Below are positions 43,635-52,644 of a DNA stretch of 64,000 bases, one piece after another. The stretch covers positions 62,001-126,000 of the forward strand of contig NZ_VAHN01000011.1 of the NCBI RefSeq assembly GCF_005796205.1. Reading direction: 5' to 3'. Position numbers and translations under genes: made by a program. Source of the stretch: Pseudarthrobacter sp. NamE2. Lineage in GTDB: Bacteria; Actinomycetota; Actinomycetes; Actinomycetales; Micrococcaceae. How positions within the stretch are numbered: position 1 is the stretch's first letter; the number at the start of each line of letters is the position of its first letter. The notes beneath the pieces are model-generated. The model saw nothing but the letters and a program-made list of their open reading frames with translations. It was not told the origin of the DNA and did not search any database.

Positions 43635-44181
43635 CCCTGGCCGCATCCCAGGCGCTGATCTCACAGCCGTTGGTACGCGCGAATTCCGCGTCCACCGCCA
43701 CTCCGTCCACAACGCCGGAGACGGCGGCCGTCTGGGGCCCGCCGTATTGTTGCGTGCACGCCTGCGCAGTGCTGCGGGTGTTGGGGCTCAGCAAGGAGGG
43801 GTTCTCCTGGATGGCAGCGCAGGCAGCGTCAGGTGCAGGATGGCTGCTCTCTGCGGCCGGTACGCCGGCCTCGCACACCAGCGTGTAGCTGACCTCCGGC
43901 TCACCCTCAGCGGGTATGACCGTGATAGCGAGCTCCGCGTTGCCCTGCCCGGGACCTGCCGGAGGCGCGGAGTTTTCGGGGGCGGGCGCGGGGACGGATG
44001 TTTCCGTGTCTGGAGATGGCGACGGCGTGGCACCGGCTGCCGCTGACGGGGACGTAACCGGGGCCGAAGACGCAGCGGAGCCGCCGACCGGCGCGGTTGA
44101 GCAGGACGACAACAATGCGGCAGCGGTTGCCAGTGCTGCCAGCTGCGGCCATATCTCACGCATTGACGGGTGCCTTCCCAT
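43603..44181 (-). CDS. SSI-like (inhibitor I16) lipoprotein
   Basis: A 192-residue lipoprotein. N-terminal hydrophobic segment with lipobox LLSSC (Cys27), a Ser/Pro/Ala-rich tether to about residue 80, then an SSI domain: ELAITVIPAEGEPEVSYTLV CEAG.., PAPDAACAAIQ, ACTQQYGGPQTAAVSGV and ARTNGCEISAWDA. All four cysteines expected for the two disulfides are present. It would inhibit subtilisin-like proteases at the cell surface. The start is set by TAGAAT 6 nt before ATG 44181. It heads a three-gene unit that converges on the subtilase. Confidence 0.85.
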   Translation of the reverse strand: MGRHPSMREIWPQLAALATAAALLSSCSTAPVGGSAASSAPVTSPSAAAGATPSPSPDTETSVPAPAPENSAPPAGPGQGNAELAITVIPAEGEPEVSYTLVCEAGVPAAESSHPAPDAACAAIQENPSLLSPNTRSTAQACTQQYGGPQTAAVSGVVDGVAVDAEFARTNGCEISAWDAARDVLGHAGGAA

Positions 44182-44227
44182 CCTTCGATTCTAGCTGCAA
44201 GCGTTGTCCTCCCGGCCCTGGGGGCGG

Positions 44228-44695
44228 TCAGGAATTGCCCTCCGAGGTTGCGGCAATAAGTCCCATCATGGACGCGTGCAGTTCGGTGACCTGGCTCCGG
44301 GTCAGCCCAAGCCGTTCCATCATGGTGCCTGGAACCTCAAGGGCCTGCTGCCTCAGGGCCGCTCCCTAGGCCGTCAGGTCCACGGCCAACGCGCACTCGT
44401 TGCCATTGGCCCGGCCGCGGGTGATGAGCCCGAGCGGCCTCCAGCCGGCGCAGGAGGGGTGAGATGGTGGCCGGGTCCTGCGCCAGTGCTTCACTGATGT
44501 TCCGCACCGTCCGCGGCTGTTCTCCCACAGGCACAGCATGACGAGGTATTGCGGGTGGGTCAGGTGGAGCTTCTCAAGGACGGGCTTATAGGCCCCCACA
44601 ACGCTTCTGGCCGCCACCGTCAGGGCGAAACGGAGCTGGTGTTCCAGGAGCAGGTCCTCTTCCTGCGCCGCAGCTGGCGTTACGGCAGTCGTCAT
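44228..44695 (-). pseudogene. MarR-family regulator with two frameshifts and a nonsense codon
   Basis: Reading across frames reconstructs a whole MarR protein: FALTVAARSVVGAYKPVLEK, HLTHPQYLVMLCLWENS, (shift: one C missing) PRTVRNISEALAQDPATISP LLRRLEAA, (shift: one extra base) GLITRGRANGNECALAVDLT A, then TAG at 44366-44368 where a Glu codon is expected, and GAALRQQALEVPGTMMERLG to the stop at 44228. Three separate lesions rule out a sequencing slip as the only cause. The sequence resembles the OhrR-type branch. It is divergent from the small gene at 44772, with a dyad between them. Confidence 0.88.
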
Positions 44696-44706
44696 GGCGC
44701 CTCCAA

Positions 44707-44736
44707 TTGACAGTGCATTAATTATTAGCGCACAGT
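44707..44736 (+). promoter_or_regulatory. Promoter with embedded MarR-type dyad
   Basis: TTGACA (44707-44712) and CACAGT (44731-44736) are 18 bp apart and drive the 44772 gene. The spacer is filled by GTGC-N13-GCAC (44713-44733) with an AT-rich TTAATTATTA core, a MarR-operator shape. The neighbouring MarR gene is broken, so this may be an orphaned site. Confidence 0.55.
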
Positions 44737-44771
44737 TTAGGCGCAGCAGTGACAGCGGAAGGAGCCGGCAC

Positions 44772-45014
44772 ATGGGCAAGGGCAACGTGGAACACAAGGG
44801 CAGCGCATCACAGCGCTTCATGCGGGCTACCGGCAAGCTGCGCGCAATCTTCGGTCCGGCCAACCGCTCCTCCCTGGTGCACGAAATGACCGATGAGAAC
44901 CGCAGGCTGCTGGCGCAGCGCCAGGCGGAAACGCAGCAGTGGGAAACGGTTTCCCGGCCGGACGGCAGTACTTATGTGGTGCCCCGCAACCCGGAGGACA
45001 AGTCCCTGCGCTGA
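44772..45014 (+). CDS. Small conserved protein, paralogue of the next gene
   Basis: An 80-residue protein: basic N terminus (MGKGNVEHKGSASQRFMRAT), then LRAIFGPANRSSLV and a C-terminal VSRPDGSTYVVPRNPED. The FGPA turn and the D-x-S/G-x-x-Y-V strand recur in the product at 45166, so the two are diverged tandem copies. GGAAGGAG precedes ATG 44772. It lies under a strong-looking promoter with a MarR-type dyad. Function unknown. Confidence 0.65.
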   Translation: MGKGNVEHKGSASQRFMRATGKLRAIFGPANRSSLVHEMTDENRRLLAQRQAETQQWETVSRPDGSTYVVPRNPEDKSLR

Positions 45015-45165
45015 TCCGCCGGCACTGGTTCCGCGGGCCGCCTTGCAGGCCCCGGTTTGCCTTGCGCCCGGCTCCGTTTCCTGCCCGGGGGCGTAAAATT
45101 AGGGCACTGCCTCCCCCATGAGGCAGCAGCTTTCGGCCCGATTACCGGGAAGGGGGTGGGAAACA

Positions 45166-45381
45166 GTGGCACATGTAGTCAGCGGGTTAATGAACGTTAC
45201 GGAGAGGCTTCGGTTTTTCTTCGGGCCTGCCGCCCGGCTGGACGTCGATTCGCCAGTAGTGCACAAGCATGACGAGTTCGAGCAGGCCTCCGAGGAGGAT
45301 CTCTCGCACTTCGTGGTGGAAACCGATTCGTCCGGCCACCATTACGCTGTCCGCCGCGAGGACCTTGAGCGGTATACCTAG
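45166..45381 (+). CDS. Small conserved protein, paralogue of the preceding gene
   Basis: A 71-residue acidic protein: LRFFFGPAARLDVDSPVVHK, then EDLSHFVVETDSSGHHYAVR and REDLERYT. GTG 45166 follows AAGGGGGTGGG; ATG 45190 (MNVTERLRFF) is an alternative. A hairpin CTGCCTC-N6-GAGGCAG (45107-45126) lies between it and the first copy. The long terminator at 45407 follows. Function unknown. Confidence 0.65.
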   Translation: MAHVVSGLMNVTERLRFFFGPAARLDVDSPVVHKHDEFEQASEEDLSHFVVETDSSGHHYAVRREDLERYT

Positions 45382-45406
45382 GCAACCGGCCCGGCATCCC
45401 GCACTA

Positions 45407-45463
45407 ACGTCAAAAGCCGGTCCGCCGTCCGATAATACGGAATGGCGGACCGGCTTTTGACGT
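45407..45463. terminator. Bidirectional terminator before lysC end
   Basis: Perfect arms of about 20 bp (45407-45426 and 45444-45463) whose ends are TTTTGACGT / ACGTCAAAA, loop 17 bases, between the convergent 45166 gene and lysC. Confidence 0.85.
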
Positions 45464-45478
45464 AATTACGCAGCCAGG

Positions 45479-46837
45479 CTACCGGCCAGTGCCGCCGTAA
45501 ACGGTGGCTTCCTGTTCGACATCCAGGCCGAATGCCTTATGGATTACGCGCACCGCTTCATCCAGCAGGTCGGCGTGGGTGACCACGGAGATGCGGATCT
45601 CCGAGGTGGAGATCATGTTGATGTTGATGCCGGCGTCGGACAGGGCCTTAAAGAATGTGGCGGAAACCCCCGGGTGGGAGCGCATGCCAGCACCGATCAG
45701 CGAAAGCTTGCCGATTTGCTCGTTGTACTCGATGCTTTCGAAGCCGATCTGGTCCTGCGCCGCGTGCAGGGCGGCGAGGGCGTCGGCGCCCTCAACGATC
45801 GGCAGCGTGAACGAGATATCCGTACGGCCGGTGCCGTGCGTGGACACATTCTGCACGATCATGTCGATGTTGGAGTGGGCGTCTGCGATGACCTGGAAGA
45901 TGGCGGCCGCCTTGCCGGGGATGTCCGGAACACCAACAACGGTGACCTTGGCTTCGGAACGGTCGTGTGCAACGCCGGAGATGATTGGCTGCTCCAAGGC
46001 AACTCCCTCTTGTGTGGTGATCTTGTCTTCGGCGCTGGGGATGACCCAGGTGCCTTCGTGCTGGCTGAATGAGGAGCGGACGTGCAGGGGCACGCCGAAC
46101 CTGCGGGCGTACTCGACGCAGCGAAGGTGCAGGATCTTTGCGCCGGATGCGGCCAGCTCGAGCATTTCCTCGCTGGAGATGGTCTCGATCTTTTGTGCCG
46201 AGGGAACCACGCGCGGATCGGCGGTAAAGATACCGTCAACGTCCGTGTAGATCTCGCAGACGTCGGCTTCCAGGGCGGCTGCCAGCGCCACGGCCGTGGT
46301 GTCCGAGCCGCCACGGCCCAGCGTGGTGATCTCGTTGGTGGCCCGGCTCATACCCTGGAAGCCGGCCACGATGGCGATGTTGCCCTTATCCAGTGCGGTG
46401 CGGATGCGGTGCGGATCGACGTCGATAATCCGGGCCTTGCCGTGGATACCGTCCGTGATCATGCCGGCCTGGGATCCGGTGAAGGACTGCGCGGAGGCAC
46501 CCAGCTTGTTGATGGCCATTGCCAGCAGCGCCATGGAGATGCGCTCGCCTGCGGACAGCAGCATGTCCAATTCACGGGCGGGAGCGGAATCGGTCACCTG
46601 CGCGGCGAGGTCAAGGAGTTCGTCGGTGGTGTCACCCATGGCGGAGACCACAACCACTACCTTATTGCCGGCCTCCTGCGCGTCGACCACACGCTTGGCC
46701 ACCCGCTTGATGCCGTCTGCGTCAGCCACCGAGGACCCGCCGAACTTCTGCACGATGAGCTGTTTGGTCACCGCACGGCCCGTGGGCAGCACCTGCGGCT
46801 GGGTTGCTTTGTGCACTTCGGTGGTGGGCGTACTCAT
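45479..46837 (-). CDS. lysC: Aspartate kinase
   Basis: Phosphorylates aspartate at the entry to lysine, methionine and threonine synthesis. The 452-residue chain shows the kinase motif [57 protein letters not shown] and [16 protein letters not shown], followed by two ACT domains ([20 protein letters not shown] and [20 protein letters not shown]). In Corynebacterium the ACT part is also made separately from an internal start; such a start is possible here. ATG 46837 follows GAAGG; the first 22 residues exceed the usual start at a VTKQLIV GTG codon. Confidence 0.94.
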   Translation of the reverse strand: MSTPTTEVHKATQPQVLPTGRAVTKQLIVQKFGGSSVADADGIKRVAKRVVDAQEAGNKVVVVVSAMGDTTDELLDLAAQVTDSAPARELDMLLSAGERISMALLAMAINKLGASAQSFTGSQAGMITDGIHGKARIIDVDPHRIRTALDKGNIAIVAGFQGMSRATNEITTLGRGGSDTTAVALAAALEADVCEIYTDVDGIFTADPRVVPSAQKIETISSEEMLELAASGAKILHLRCVEYARRFGVPLHVRSSFSQHEGTWVIPSAEDKITTQEGVALEQPIISGVAHDRSEAKVTVVGVPDIPGKAAAIFQVIADAHSNIDMIVQNVSTHGTGRTDISFTLPIVEGADALAALHAAQDQIGFESIEYNEQIGKLSLIGAGMRSHPGVSATFFKALSDAGININMISTSEIRISVVTHADLLDEAVRVIHKAFGLDVEQEATVYGGTGR

Positions 46838-47165
46838 GCGCGTACCTTCATTGGATCGGTGTGGAGGCCAGGCAGCCTGACGCCGGAACGGCGGGACTTC
46901 CTCCGACAGTTTATCGCCGCGTGCAGTGCGGCGTGGAATTGTGACCCGAACTCAGCCGGCAGGCCGCCGGGCTGGCGCGCGCTCCGGACCCCTGCCCGGC
47001 GCTTGGCCCGCGGCACCCGGCATCGTGTAGGCCGGTGGCGGGGTCCGGTGCCATGCCTGGACAGGGTGGCCGGGCTGGACCAGCATGGAGGCAGTAGTAC
47101 CACCAGGGCCGGTCTGACCGGCCATCACCGGGGCTGGGGCTGTCCACGGAAAGGCGGGGCTGCGC
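46838..47165. other. Intergenic region without a recognised gene
   Basis: 328 bases between the divergent lysC and membrane-protein genes. Overlapping Pro/Arg-rich open frames on the minus strand show no conserved motif and no ribosome site. GAAAGGCGGGG just before 47166 is the ribosome site of the next gene. No hairpin or repeat stands out. Confidence 0.6.
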
Positions 47166-48257
47166 ATGGCCCACGAACGGGATGCCGCTCTTGACCCGGT
47201 TACTGAGCACTACTTTGAGCCGATTGGTCCCCGGCAGGGCGGACGGGTCCAGTCCGAGGGTGACGACGGCGCCTCCCGGCGCGTCGGCTCCGGGTTTCGG
47301 GCCGAAGTGCTGACGGCCGCGGCCGATTGGGCGGTGACCCTGCGGACCCTGCGCTTCTGGGCAGCAGCCGTGGGAGCCGTCTGCACCACATGGATGGTGG
47401 CGGCCGGCCTTGTGCTCCTGCCGGGAACAGCCGACGGATCAGCGGAGTGGCTGCCTGTTCCGGAGCTCATGTACCTGCTGGTGGGGTTTTTGTTTCCTGC
47501 CACAGCCGCGATGGCGGCGGTTCAGTGGGGCATAACTTCATACGCCCGGGTGGCAAGCAGGATTCCCGGCGCCCGCATGTTTCCTGCCGTGCTCACCACC
47601 GCTCTGCAGGGTCTGGTGCTCGCGGTGCTTATTCTCCTGACCCTGCTGGTCCAGGCCTTCGCCGCGGGCCTGCCGGCAACGGTGGCGGCAGTGTCAGCCG
47701 GCATAGCGGCGGCGGAGGGTGTCCTGTTCGGAAGCATGGGGGCAGGGGTAGCGGCGCTTGGGCGGGGAGCTGTGCGCCGGCGCATCTTCGGCTGGCTGCT
47801 GGCGTTGTTCCTGATTCTTGGTACCGTGGTTGCCGGGTCCCTCCTGGTCCCTGCCGTGCGGTCGGAAGAACCGGTCAGCGTTGCCCTGAATGTGCAACGG
47901 TCAGAGGACGGAACGCCCACCGCCTACGAATGCTCGGGAATACCGGCAGGGACAATGGAGGTATACCGCACAGAGCGGATTATGTGGCTGCCTGCCGTAA
48001 GCCCCGGCGTGGTGTTCGTGATGCTGGCCGGGCAGCCCGGAACAGGTCCTGAGCTGCTGGGGTGGCTCTCGTCGGCCTTCCAGGAAGCGGCAGACGGGAC
48101 GCAGGTCCCCTGCGTGAACGGGGAACCGCGCAGCCCGGATGCGGTGCGGATGCCCGTGGCCGCGGTGGGGCTCCTGCTGCAGGCAGTCCTGGCAGGCGCG
48201 CTCCTGGCCGGTGCGCACGCTGCCGCCGCCCGGCGTCGTGATCGGTCAGGGACCTAG
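47166..48257 (+). CDS. Multi-spanning membrane protein of unknown function
   Basis: A 363-residue protein. The first 60 residues are soluble. Hydrophobic segments follow at about 65-85 (LRFWAAAVGAVCTTWMVAAG), 98-118, 140-165 (VLTTALQGLVLAVLILLTLL), 170-200, and 210-232 (IFGWLLALFLILGTVVAGSL). Then comes an external domain of about 95 residues with two Cys (AYECSGIPAG, VPCVNGEPRS) and a last helix at 330-350. This layout suggests a 6-TM protein with an extracytoplasmic disulfide domain. No family recognised. Confidence 0.6.
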   Translation: MAHERDAALDPVTEHYFEPIGPRQGGRVQSEGDDGASRRVGSGFRAEVLTAAADWAVTLRTLRFWAAAVGAVCTTWMVAAGLVLLPGTADGSAEWLPVPELMYLLVGFLFPATAAMAAVQWGITSYARVASRIPGARMFPAVLTTALQGLVLAVLILLTLLVQAFAAGLPATVAAVSAGIAAAEGVLFGSMGAGVAALGRGAVRRRIFGWLLALFLILGTVVAGSLLVPAVRSEEPVSVALNVQRSEDGTPTAYECSGIPAGTMEVYRTERIMWLPAVSPGVVFVMLAGQPGTGPELLGWLSSAFQEAADGTQVPCVNGEPRSPDAVRMPVAAVGLLLQAVLAGALLAGAHAAAARRRDRSGT

Positions 48258-48284
48258 CCACCCGGCCGGGACGGATGCGGCGTA

Positions 48285-48884
48285 TCAGGTGAGGGCATTG
48301 CGCCGGCCCTCGAAGGCGCGGCCAAGCGTGACCTCATCGGCGTATTCAAGGTCGCCGCCGACGGGCAGGCCGGATGCAAGCCTGGTGACGGTTATGCCTA
48401 TCGTCTTGAGCATGCGCGCAAGGTAGGTCGCCGTCGCTTCGCCTTCCAGGTTGGGATCGGTGGCAATGATGACTTCCTGGATGGCGCCGTCATTGAGCCG
48501 GGTCAGGAGTTCGCGGATCCGCAGCTGCTCGGGCCCGATGCCTGCGATGGGATTAATGGCACCGCCCAGCACGTGGTAACGCCCCCGGAAAGATCGTGTC
48601 CGCTCCACGGCCAGGACATCCTTGGACTCCTCGACGACGCAGATGACCGCGGTATCCCGTCGGGGGTCGCGGCAGATGTTGCAGAGCTCCTGCTCGGTGA
48701 CATTCCCGCAGACAGTGCAGAACTTGACGCGGTCCTTGACGGTGGTGATGGCTTCCACCAGCCGCTTCATGTCCTCCGGGTCCGCCTCGAGAATGTGGAA
48801 CGCCAGCCGCTGGGCGGACTTCGGCCCGACGCCCGGAAGGCGTCCGAGCTCGTCGATCAGCTCCTGGACAGCACCTTCGTACAC
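48285..48884 (-). CDS. recR: Recombination mediator RecR
   Basis: A 199-residue DNA-repair protein. The HhH segment [20 protein letters not shown] is first, followed by a C4 zinc finger ([19 protein letters not shown]) and the Toprim domain ([40 protein letters not shown]). It loads RecA with RecO/RecF. GTG 48884 follows GAGGGAA. It stands 84 bases downstream of dnaX on the same strand, the classic dnaX-recR order, here without ybaB between. Confidence 0.96.
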   Translation of the reverse strand: MYEGAVQELIDELGRLPGVGPKSAQRLAFHILEADPEDMKRLVEAITTVKDRVKFCTVCGNVTEQELCNICRDPRRDTAVICVVEESKDVLAVERTRSFRGRYHVLGGAINPIAGIGPEQLRIRELLTRLNDGAIQEVIIATDPNLEGEATATYLARMLKTIGITVTRLASGLPVGGDLEYADEVTLGRAFEGRRNALT

Positions 48885-48968
48885 AGTTCCCTCTTTAGCT
48901 TGGTTTGGATAGCGGGTTAGGCGCCAGGTCCCGGAGTGGCCGGACCGGTACCCCGTGGGGCAGGCCGG

Positions 48969-51900
48969 TCAGTACCGCGGCGGCAGGGGGCTGCCGTCGG
49001 CGGCGCGCTCCTCGATCAGCTTTCCGCCCAGAATACGCTCCACTGCCGCGCGCCCGAACACACCTGACTCCTCAATGGTTTCGTCGTCCGCACTCGGGAT
49101 GTCCTGCACGTAGCTGTCGGCGGCCGTTGCTGTCCGCGCGGGCGCCTTGGCGCGTCCGGCCTCGGCTTCCGGACTGTTGGTCAGCCTCTGGTAGAGGCTC
49201 TGCCGGGCGCTGTTGCTTGCCGCTACAGGGGCGGCGGCCGGTGCGGATGCACCTGCCATGGACGGTGCTGGCGCCGGAGGAACGGGAGGAGCAGGCCGTG
49301 TGGGCGGGGCCGCGGCCGGACCGGCCACAGGGGCAGCGGAGGCCATGGCGTATTCGGGTGCCCGGACCTGGGCAGGCTCCGGTTGCGGCGCACATGCCGG
49401 ACCGGGTCCAGGCGACGCGGCCCCGTTCGGGGCCGGCCCCCAATCCGGTTCGATTGCAGCTCCCAGCGATGTAACCGGAATCGATGGTGGTACCTGGGCG
49501 GTGGCCGGCTCGTAATGCGCCGTGGTGGAGGGCCCGGCGGCCTCCCCGGCGATGGCGGCGACAGTGGCGTGCCGGCCGACATTGCTTTCAGTGCCCACCA
49601 GCCATACGCCGGGTGACTGTTCCACCGCACGGGACCAGGGATCGTGCACCGTTTCATTCGCGCCCGCCCGCCCGGGTGCTGCCGGTGCCGGCGGTGCAGG
49701 CTCAGGCGCTGCAACTTCCTGCATGCGGCCGCCCTGCTGGCTCCGCCCACCCAAGGCGTCAGTATTCCGGCCCGCCGCCGGGAGCCGGGTCCCACTTTCC
49801 GCGGAAGAAGGCTCCCAGTCCGCAGGGGGTTCCTCATCGAGCGGGGGAGCGTCCTCATCACGCGGCGGACCCCAGTCGTCATCCGAGTAGGAGTAGTCAC
49901 CGCCCGGATCCGGATAGGAGTTCGAGCTTTGCATGCGGACCGGGGAAGGGGGAACTGCCCCGGAACGCGCCTGCGGTGCGGCAGCTTCTTCGCGGGCTGC
50001 CGGAGCCGGAGCCGCCTGTACCCTGGCCGCCGACTGCACCGGTGCCTTCACCTGAACGGAGGCCGGAGCCTGCGCCGGTGCGTTGGTGGCGGCCGGCGCA
50101 GGCGCAGGGGCAAGGCCCCACGCGACGTCAGCTGAAGTGGCCGCCGCCGCTGGCGGGCTGGCCGGTGCTTTTGGGTTTGGTTCAGAGCTCGACTGGCTGG
50201 CGCCACCGGCAACTGCGTTGATCTGGCAGTCGATGCCCACAGTCTTATGGACGGCCTGCCGGAGGTTTTCTGAATGGTCGGCCCTGCCGAAGGCGCCGGC
50301 GAGCCCCGGCGTTGTGAATGACAGGGTGAGGACGGTTCCGTCGAAAGATGCCACCTGGGCGTTGGGTTCCACCAGCGCCCACGTGCTGCGCTTGATCCTG
50401 GCAAGCGTCTGCAGGACGTCCGGCCAGGCACGCCGCAGGACCTCGACGTCGCCCATGCCCGGGGGCGCAGCCGCGGGCTGTTCGGGGGCAGCCGCAATCT
50501 GTCCACCGGCTGCAGTACCCGCCTGGTGGGCAGGGCCGGACGCCTCAGCTCCGGAAACAGCGTGCGGTTCGAGACGTGCGGAAGCTTGCTGGGCGGCAGA
50601 TGCAGGGGCCGTGCGTTCGCGGGCAGCGGGTTCCCGGGCATTGCCTGCGCTGCCGGCACCAGGGCCAGCGGGTGCCGGCCGTTCTGCAGGTGGCCGCGCG
50701 GGGGAGGAGTCTTCCACCGGCCAGTCGCTGGTGCTGACGCGGGGAGGAGTGATGGAAGCCCTGCCGGGGCCACCCGAAGCTGTGCCCGCGGCAGCAGCCG
50801 GCGCCTCCCGGCGCGGTGCATCGGTTGCCGGCCCGTTCTCTGCTGGCTGGGCTGGTTCCGCCGACGGAGCGTGCGGCTGTGGGGGGCCGGAGGTACCTGC
50901 AGCCTTCCCGGCAGCCGGTGCCTCGGCCGTCTGGGCAGCGGGAGCACCGACGTCGTTCCCTGCGTAGTTGAAGCGCCGTTCCACACGGTCGATCCGGGCG
51001 GCAAGGCCGCGCTCATTCTGCTCGGAACTAGGCAGGAGGATGCGGGCGCAGAGCAGTTCAAGGTGCAGCCGCGGGGAGGTGGCGCCGGTCATCTCGGTGA
51101 GTGCTGTGTTTGTGACATCTGCCGCCCGCGACAGTTCCGCCGACCCCAGGTTGTGCGCCTGGGCCTGCAACCGGGCGATCTGGTCCGCAGGCATGCCGCG
51201 CAGGATGGCCTGTGCACTTTCCGGCATGGCCTTGACAATGATCAGATCGCGGAACCGTTCCAGGAGGTCCTCCACGAAGCGGCGGGGATCGTGGCCGGTT
51301 TGGATGACCCGGTCAACGGCGCGGAAGACCGTGGCCGCGTCAGAGGCGGCCAGCGCATCAACAACGTCATCCAGGAGGGATGCATGGGTGTAACCGAGCA
51401 GGGCTACCGCGAGCTCGTAGTCAAGACCGTTGGGGCCGGCGCCGGCCATGAGCTGGTCCAGGACGGAGAGGGAGTCCCGGACAGATCCGCCGCCGGCGCG
51501 GATGACGAGTGACAGGACACCGGGGGCTACCGGTACGTTTTCCTGCTGGCACAGGAGCTCAAGGTAGGCCATAAGGGGTTCTGGCGGGACGAGCCGGAAC
51601 GGATAGTGGTGCGTGCGGGAGCGGATGGTGCCGATGACCTTGTCTGGCTCCGTGGTGGCAAAAATGAACTTGATGTGTTCCGGCGGCTCTTCGACAATCT
51701 TCAGCAGGGCGTTGAATCCTGCCGAGGTGACCATATGGGCCTCGTCGATGATGAAAATTTTGTAGCGGTCGCGGACTGGGGCGAAGGTGGCCCGTTCCCG
51801 CAGATCCCGGGCGTCGTCCACCCCGCCGTGGCTGGCGGCATCAATTTCGATCACATCCAGTGACCCTGACCCTCCCCGGGCCAGCTCGATGCAGCTGGGG

Positions 51901-52130
51901 CACCGGCCGCAGGGGATATCCGTTGGGCCCTCGGCGCAGTTGAGGCAACGGGCGAGAATGCGGGCGGAGGTGGTTTTACCACAACCTCTGGGGCCGGAGA
52001 ACAGGTAGGCGTGATTGACCCGGTTTTTCCGCAAAGCCGTCATGAGCGGCTCGGTGACATGCTCCTGACCGATGACGTCGGCGAACGAGTCGGGACGGTA
52101 TCTGCGGTAGAGGGCGGTGGTAACTGTCAC
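48969..52130 (-). CDS. dnaX: DNA polymerase III gamma/tau subunit
   Basis: Clamp-loader ATPase, 1053 residues. LYRRYRPDSFADVIGQEHVT opens the AAA+ core; Walker A is SGPRGCGKTTSARILARCLN, the zinc-binding Cys cluster is CLNCAEGPTDIPCGRCPSC, Walker B is IFIIDEAHMV, and sensor 1 is FIFATTEPDKVIGTIRSR. Collar helices follow to about residue 370. The remaining 600-odd residues are Ala/Pro-rich with one small folded segment (LARIKRSTWALVEPNAQVAS), typical of an actinobacterial tau that reaches the polymerase. GTG 52130 fits the family start; ATG 52160 is possible. ffs lies 57 bases upstream. Confidence 0.95.
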   Translation of the reverse strand: MTVTTALYRRYRPDSFADVIGQEHVTEPLMTALRKNRVNHAYLFSGPRGCGKTTSARILARCLNCAEGPTDIPCGRCPSCIELARGGSGSLDVIEIDAASHGGVDDARDLRERATFAPVRDRYKIFIIDEAHMVTSAGFNALLKIVEEPPEHIKFIFATTEPDKVIGTIRSRTHHYPFRLVPPEPLMAYLELLCQQENVPVAPGVLSLVIRAGGGSVRDSLSVLDQLMAGAGPNGLDYELAVALLGYTHASLLDDVVDALAASDAATVFRAVDRVIQTGHDPRRFVEDLLERFRDLIIVKAMPESAQAILRGMPADQIARLQAQAHNLGSAELSRAADVTNTALTEMTGATSPRLHLELLCARILLPSSEQNERGLAARIDRVERRFNYAGNDVGAPAAQTAEAPAAGKAAGTSGPPQPHAPSAEPAQPAENGPATDAPRREAPAAAAGTASGGPGRASITPPRVSTSDWPVEDSSPARPPAERPAPAGPGAGSAGNAREPAARERTAPASAAQQASARLEPHAVSGAEASGPAHQAGTAAGGQIAAAPEQPAAAPPGMGDVEVLRRAWPDVLQTLARIKRSTWALVEPNAQVASFDGTVLTLSFTTPGLAGAFGRADHSENLRQAVHKTVGIDCQINAVAGGASQSSSEPNPKAPASPPAAAATSADVAWGLAPAPAPAATNAPAQAPASVQVKAPVQSAARVQAAPAPAAREEAAAPQARSGAVPPSPVRMQSSNSYPDPGGDYSYSDDDWGPPRDEDAPPLDEEPPADWEPSSAESGTRLPAAGRNTDALGGRSQQGGRMQEVAAPEPAPPAPAAPGRAGANETVHDPWSRAVEQSPGVWLVGTESNVGRHATVAAIAGEAAGPSTTAHYEPATAQVPPSIPVTSLGAAIEPDWGPAPNGAASPGPGPACAPQPEPAQVRAPEYAMASAAPVAGPAAAPPTRPAPPVPPAPAPSMAGASAPAAAPVAASNSARQSLYQRLTNSPEAEAGRAKAPARTATAADSYVQDIPSADDETIEESGVFGRAAVERILGGKLIEERAADGSPLPPRY

Positions 52131-52187
52131 GGAGAAAACCCTACCAATCCGGGCCGACATCCTGCCGCCCTGTGGGGGAATAGTAAA

Positions 52188-52275
52188 GACCCCCCATGCA
52201 CCCGCCAGAGCCCGTCTACCCTTGCTACCTTCCGGTCCTGGGGGAGTTCAACAGGATGACGCCACATGAGGGGCC
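52188..52275 (-). ncRNA. ffs: Signal recognition particle RNA (small bacterial type)
   Basis: On the minus strand the apical domain reads CAGGACCGGAAGGTAGCAAG, the conserved SRP54-binding loop with GGAAG tetraloop context and asymmetric A-rich bulges. The ends pair (GGCCCCTCATG with CATGGGGGGTC), giving a hairpin of about 88 bases, and TTTACTATT follows as a likely terminator. It lies just upstream of dnaX, a common place in actinobacteria. Ends are judged from pairing and may be off by a few bases. Confidence 0.9.
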
Positions 52276-52296
52276 GTCAGATACTTTACCCGATCA

Positions 52297-52644
52297 TCAG
52301 GCGCGACTCGAATCGGCTTGTTGCCGCCAGCCCTGCACCGGCCAGCTCATGAAGGCAGGCTCCTCATACGGGTGGGCTGCGCGCAAAGCGGCAATCACTG
52401 CCGGCAGGAGATGCTCCTCCACGACACATTCGATCCGGTCTTCGGCCACCTCTTCCGCGCGGCCGGGCTCTCCCGCAAATGGATCAGCTCCCTCCCCGGG
52501 GATGAAGCATCCGGTGCCCGGCGTGACAAAGGAGCAGTGGGAGTAGTTTCCGATCCTGCCTGCTCCGGCGTCACCGATAGCAGCCAGAACGTCCGCAGTG
52601 TGGCTTGTGGGGGAATAGACAACCAGGGCATGCAGCACTGTCAT
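52297..52644 (-). CDS. NIF3/YqfO insertion-domain-like (PII/CutA-fold) protein
   Basis: A 115-residue stand-alone protein with the pattern DAGAGRIGNYSHCSFVTPGT GCFIPGEGADPF, EEVAEDRIECVVEEHLLPAV and AALRAAHPYEEPAFMSWPV. This matches the PII/CutA-like insert found in NIF3-family proteins (YqfO), with no NIF3 metal-binding domains around it. Function unknown; the fold suggests a trimeric ligand binder. Start ATG 52644 is assigned by family match. Confidence 0.8.
   Translation of the reverse strand: MTVLHALVVYSPTSHTADVLAAIGDAGAGRIGNYSHCSFVTPGTGCFIPGEGADPFAGEPGRAEEVAEDRIECVVEEHLLPAVIAALRAAHPYEEPAFMSWPVQGWRQQADSSRA

Noticed and set aside
46834..47210. Overlapping minus-strand frames upstream of lysC
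   Set aside because: Composition is low-complexity Arg/Pro and no frame has a ribosome site or family resemblance.
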